Assembly: GCF_904067045.1 (NCBI RefSeq)
Contig: NZ_CAJFDC010000016.1
Span: 124,001-188,000, forward strand
DNA length: 64,000 nt
Direction: 5' to 3'
Source of the DNA: Pseudomonas sp. FEN
Lineage (GTDB): Bacteria > Pseudomonadota > Gammaproteobacteria > Pseudomonadales > Pseudomonadaceae
Below, piece after piece: positions 61,056-64,000 of this stretch (its first letter is position 1; every line of letters begins with the position of its first letter). The notes under the pieces were generated by a model, which did not search any database, was not told where the DNA came from, and saw only the letters and a list, made by a program, of their open reading frames with translations. The position numbers and the translations under genes are program-made.

Positions 61056-62276
61056 CTAGCCGCTGGCCAGCGGGCCTGGGAGTAACAAAGTTGACGGGAA
61101 TCCCGGTACTGACGGAACCATCCAGCGGCGGGCCGGCCCACGGCCGAAGCCTTGCACCTTGCCCGTCGCCGCCAGGGTATCGAGCGCCCGCTGCACGGTA
61201 CGCGGGCTGGTCCCGAGCGCTATCGCCAGGGCTGAGCTCGACCACGACTCGCCATCGGCCAATAGCGCCAACAGCGTGGCATGTCGCGCCTCGACAGGCG
61301 GCGCCAGAATCACCACCTCAAGGGCTTGTCGCGGCATGAGCACGAAGCCGTCCCGGGTCGCCCTCACCTGAGCGAATCGGCCAACCTCCCCCCGCAGCCG
61401 CCCGATTTCGACCCGCAAGCGGACCCGGTGCGACTCATCGGCCTCCTTGCCGCGAAAAGCACTGGCGATAAGTGCTTGCCGTGTAGCAGCCCGCGGCCAG
61501 CTCTCGGCGAGGGTGCGCAGCAGCGCGAACAAAACCGGCCGAGTGTTGAGCGATACCTGCGTGCCCGCCCCACGCACCGCGTGGCGGCAGGCATCCACCA
61601 CCAGCGCAGTCGAGGCAAACAGTGCCTCGACTTCCTCCAGCAGCAGACAGCGCTCCTCGCCCCGGGTGATCGAACGTGCCGCAGGCCTCTTCAGCGCTTG
61701 GAAGGCGCTTTCGACTTCGGCAACGAGCGAGGCAATACCCGCCTCACGAGCGGCATTTTCCGCGCGCAGCAACGCAACCCGCGCCGCTCCGGTGTGCAAG
61801 CGTCGGATCGCGATCCCGGCGCTGAGCAACTCGTATGCGGTTTTCAATGGCGGCGCAAGCCTTGTCGGCTCAAGTTCGGCCAGCCGACGCTCGGCCGCGT
61901 CAAGTTGACCGGTCAACAGCAGGCAGCGGATTTCAAGATGCTGTGCGTGCGCGGCATTCAAGCGATCGCCATGCGCCTCGAGCACCGCCCGCGCCCCCGC
62001 CAGGGTCTTGGCCGGCCAAGCCAAGTCACGCGAGACCAGCGCAATCTCGGCTTCGGCGACGATGCAGCGGGCCTTTGCCAACGCCTCTTGCGGGCCGAAG
62101 GCACGGGCGGCCAGCTTGAGCAGCCCCCTGGCGCGAACCAGGTCGCCCAACCGCGCCATGGCAATACCACGCAGCGCCAGCGCCGGCCCGTCATCGCGCA
62201 GGGCAACCCGCTTCAAGGCACCAAGGATATCGCCACTCGCCAGCAGCCGCGCGGCGACGCTGATCATCGCGTCCAT
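61056..62276 (-). CDS. Putative transcriptional regulator with helical repeat N-terminus
   Basis: 406 residues. The N-terminal half (about 1-220) is alanine-rich and helical with TPR-like pairs (ALRGIAMARLGDLVRARGLL). The C-terminal half carries a winged-helix-like region (about 265-320) and a second short helix-turn-helix (about 345-385, SWSSSALAIALGTSPRTVQRAL). It is divergent from the DUF899 gene with a 122-base gap holding a dyad. Probably the regulator of this cluster. I do not know a characterised homologue. Confidence 0.7.
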   Translation of the reverse strand: MDAMISVAARLLASGDILGALKRVALRDDGPALALRGIAMARLGDLVRARGLLKLAARAFGPQEALAKARCIVAEAEIALVSRDLAWPAKTLAGARAVLEAHGDRLNAAHAQHLEIRCLLLTGQLDAAERRLAELEPTRLAPPLKTAYELLSAGIAIRRLHTGAARVALLRAENAAREAGIASLVAEVESAFQALKRPAARSITRGEERCLLLEEVEALFASTALVVDACRHAVRGAGTQVSLNTRPVLFALLRTLAESWPRAATRQALIASAFRGKEADESHRVRLRVEIGRLRGEVGRFAQVRATRDGFVLMPRQALEVVILAPPVEARHATLLALLADGESWSSSALAIALGTSPRTVQRALDTLAATGKVQGFGRGPARRWMVPSVPGFPSTLLLPGPLASG

Positions 62277-62349
62277 GGCAATCGCGTCAAACTTGTCACT
62301 CCCACCATCTGCTGGGCCCGCCCTAGTCTGCTCACGACCACCCGGTAAC

Positions 62350-62378
62350 GGCTCGCACGACCGATGGTACGACGAGCC
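62350..62378. promoter_or_regulatory. Dyad in the regulator/DUF899 divergent region
   Basis: GGCTCG (62350-62355) and CGAGCC (62373-62378) are exact reverse complements with a 17-base spacer, about 20 bases before the DUF899 start. Candidate operator for the divergent regulator. Confidence 0.45.
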
Positions 62379-62398
62379 ATGGCAAATGGAGAACCCTC

Positions 62399-63196
62399 AT
62401 GACCACAGCGAAGATAGCAACCCGCAAAGAATGGCTGGCGTCGCGGCTTGAGCTGCTCGCGGAAGAAAAGGAACTGACCCGGCGCGGCGACGCACTGGCC
62501 CAACGGCGCCAGGCGTTGCCCTGGGTGCGGATCGACAAGCCATACCGCTTCGACACCGCGACTGGCGGCGCCTCGCTGCAGGATCTGTTCAAGGGCCGCT
62601 CGCAGTTGCTCGTCTATCACTTCATGTTCGGGCCCGATTACAGTGCCGGCTGCCCGTCCTGCTCGGCGATCGCCGATGGCTTCAATGGCATCGTCGTCCA
62701 TCTCGAGAACCATGATGTCGCCTTCAGCGCCATCTCGCGGGCACCGTTGGCCAAGCTGCAAGCGTTCAAACAGCGCATGGGCTGGAGCTTTGACTGGGCC
62801 AGCTCGTTCGGCAGCGACTTCAACAGCGACTTCAACGTCTGGTTCAGCGAGGAGCAGCAGCACGACGGCGGCATCGTCTACAACTATCTGCGCGAGGCGC
62901 CTTTGGCGGGGCCGCAGCGGGGCCAGAACGTCCAGGAATGGCAACTGCACGGTAGCGAAAGCCCGATTGCCCGCATCGCCGCCATGACCGGCACCGACAT
63001 TGCCACCTACACCCGCGACAGGCCCGGCATCAGCGCCTTCGTGCTCGAAGACGGCGAGGTCTACCATACCTATTCCGCCTATGCCCGTGGAGTGGACGGC
63101 ATCTGGGGCATGTACCAGTGGCTCGACAGGGCGCCCAAGGGCCGCAACGAACAGGGTATCTGGTGGCGCCGCCACGACGAATACGGCCAGGAGTAA
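62399..63196 (+). CDS. DUF899 (thioredoxin-fold) protein
   Basis: 265 residues. It matches the DUF899 pattern: RKEWLASRLELLAEEKELTR, LPWVRIDKPYRFDT, LVYHFMFGPDYSAGCPSCSA and a C-terminal VDGIWGMYQWLDRAPKGR. CPSC sits where thioredoxin-like folds carry their redox pair, so an AhpC/thioredoxin-related activity is possible but unproven. It is cytosolic. The ATG has GGAGAACC about seven bases upstream. The small membrane protein gene follows after five bases. Confidence 0.9.
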   Translation: MTTAKIATRKEWLASRLELLAEEKELTRRGDALAQRRQALPWVRIDKPYRFDTATGGASLQDLFKGRSQLLVYHFMFGPDYSAGCPSCSAIADGFNGIVVHLENHDVAFSAISRAPLAKLQAFKQRMGWSFDWASSFGSDFNSDFNVWFSEEQQHDGGIVYNYLREAPLAGPQRGQNVQEWQLHGSESPIARIAAMTGTDIATYTRDRPGISAFVLEDGEVYHTYSAYARGVDGIWGMYQWLDRAPKGRNEQGIWWRRHDEYGQE

Positions 63197-63201
63197 CCCG
63201 C

Positions 63202-63480
63202 ATGCTCTCGTCCAACCACGCGAAGGAAGGTCAATCGACAGGCGCGCCAGGGGGCGTTACCGTGAATATCGCCGACTGGCTTTGCCTGGCTGCCGCGCCA
63301 ACCTTCGCCAGCATGGCGGTGCTCACCGCCGCCAACACCGACCTCGATATGGCCTGCGCCTCCATGCAGGGACCATGGCCGCTCAACAGTATGGTGACGA
63401 TGTACCTGATCATGGCCGCCGTCCATCTGTCGCCCTGGCTGCGACTGATTGGCGGCCATGCCGGCAGATCCCGTGGCTGA
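63202..63480 (+). CDS. Small membrane protein downstream of DUF899
   Basis: 92 residues with two likely membrane helices (about 23-42, NIADWLCLAAAPTFASMAVL, and 65-82, MVTMYLIMAAVHLSPWLRLI). AGGAG lies about eight bases before the ATG, within the end of the DUF899 gene. It is presumably co-transcribed with DUF899. Family not recognised. Confidence 0.72.
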   Translation: MLSSNHAKEGQSTGAPGGVTVNIADWLCLAAAPTFASMAVLTAANTDLDMACASMQGPWPLNSMVTMYLIMAAVHLSPWLRLIGGHAGRSRG

Positions 63481-63596
63481 TTCCGCGCGAGGGACGGCCA
63501 TCGCTACTGTATCGGCGGATATATGAGGAGGCTTGTTGCTCCAGGGTTATCACTACATGTTAATGTTACGCACATGACCAATGTGGAGTAAGCGTC

Positions 63597-64000
63597 ATGA
63601 TTGCGATACGAGAAGCGTGGAAATCCGGATTGCTGCAGCGCAAGCACTGGCCACGCAACCTGGTCGCGGGCGTTATCGTGGGGATCGTGGCGCTACCGTT
63701 ATCCATGGCGTTCGCCATCGCTTCGGGGGTCAAGCCCGAGCAAGGCATCTACACCGCGATTGTCGGTGGTCTGCTGGTGTCCTTGTTCGGCGGCAGCCGC
63801 GTGCAGGTTGCCGGTCCCACGGGCGCCTTTATCGTCATCCTGGCCAGCGTCACCGCCCGCTACGGCATCGACGGCTTGCAGATCGCCTCGTTCATGGCCG
63901 GGGCGATCCTGCTGCTGCTCGGTATCACCCGGCTGGGCGCCATTATCAAGTTCATCCCCGACCCAGTGATCGTCGGATTCACCGCCGGCATCGGCGTGAT
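63597..64000 (+). CDS. SulP family transporter, 3' end outside window
   Basis: The first 134 codons are visible. NLVAGVIVGIVALPLSMAFA, then IASGVKPEQGIYTAIVGGLL and VQVAGPTGAFIVILASV are the SLC26/SulP N-terminal helices, and the frame is open to the window end. GGAG lies about nine bases before the ATG at 63597. It is the third SulP gene in the window and, with its AGPTGAF motif, closest to canonical sulfate-permease-like forms. Confidence 0.92.
   Translation, partial: MIAIREAWKSGLLQRKHWPRNLVAGVIVGIVALPLSMAFAIASGVKPEQGIYTAIVGGLLVSLFGGSRVQVAGPTGAFIVILASVTARYGIDGLQIASFMAGAILLLLGITRLGAIIKFIPDPVIVGFTAGIGV

Noticed and set aside
1..64000. Prophage, insertion sequence, integron, CRISPR or tRNA genes
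   Set aside because: No transposase, integrase, Cas or structural phage genes, no regular direct-repeat arrays and no tRNA cloverleaf were seen. The repeats found are REP-type palindromes.

Overview
The window is high-GC DNA of a Pseudomonas, most likely of the P. fluorescens group. The signs are the codon and GC style, frequent paired REP-like palindromes (GTAGGAGC..GCTTGCTCGCGA types), a DUF2790 protein, a second (Hxc-type) type II secretion locus with its Vre cell-surface signalling genes, EfeUOB, a quinone-linked malate dehydrogenase and RND/SulP paralogues. I see no rRNA, tRNA, phage, insertion sequence or CRISPR array. It looks like ordinary chromosome with several accessory modules.

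Left part (1-13.6 kb). A seven-gene minus-strand operon (solute-binding protein, two permeases, ATPase, RidA, IclR regulator, PLP deaminase cut by the left edge) looks like an amino-acid uptake and deamination unit. A 16-bp palindrome and a sigma54-like site lie ahead of it. A DUF2790 protein follows, then a Fur-boxed efeU-efeO-efeB-efeM iron uptake operon with two M75-domain proteins. Next come pssA (phosphatidylserine synthase), a TetR regulator whose operator appears to sit inside its own promoter, and a DUF1348 protein.

Middle (13.6-40 kb). A secreted TPR protein precedes an ECF sigma / anti-sigma pair. A ParB-like protein gene overlaps a SulP transporter gene. Glycerate kinase, a CdaR-type regulator and an MFS transporter form a sugar-acid unit. 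A GAF-(degenerate GGDEF)-EAL protein and mqo follow; mqo has an overlapping 22-codon upstream ORF. Then come a duplicated CAP-domain protein, an acetyltransferase, a tautomerase/LysR pair, a second SulP transporter, an RlmI-like methyltransferase, a RarD-like permease, and a RstAB-like two-component system divergent from a two-gene RND efflux pump that lacks its own outer-membrane channel.

Right part (40-64 kb). A full Hxc-type type II secretion locus (hxcS R Q Z Y X T / V / P / U W) sits beside vreR-vreI-vreA (anti-sigma, ECF sigma, STN/TonB-like signal protein), in the same overall order as known in P. aeruginosa but with no substrate phosphatase gene at its end. Then come transaldolase, small exported proteins, LysR, a chemoreceptor, a Tat-exported HAD phosphatase divergent from a DeoR regulator, a small cluster around a DUF899 thioredoxin-fold protein (regulator, beta-propeller, DUF899, small membrane protein), and the start of a third SulP transporter cut by the right edge.

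Functions are assigned by family recognition from translated sequence only; no database search was run.
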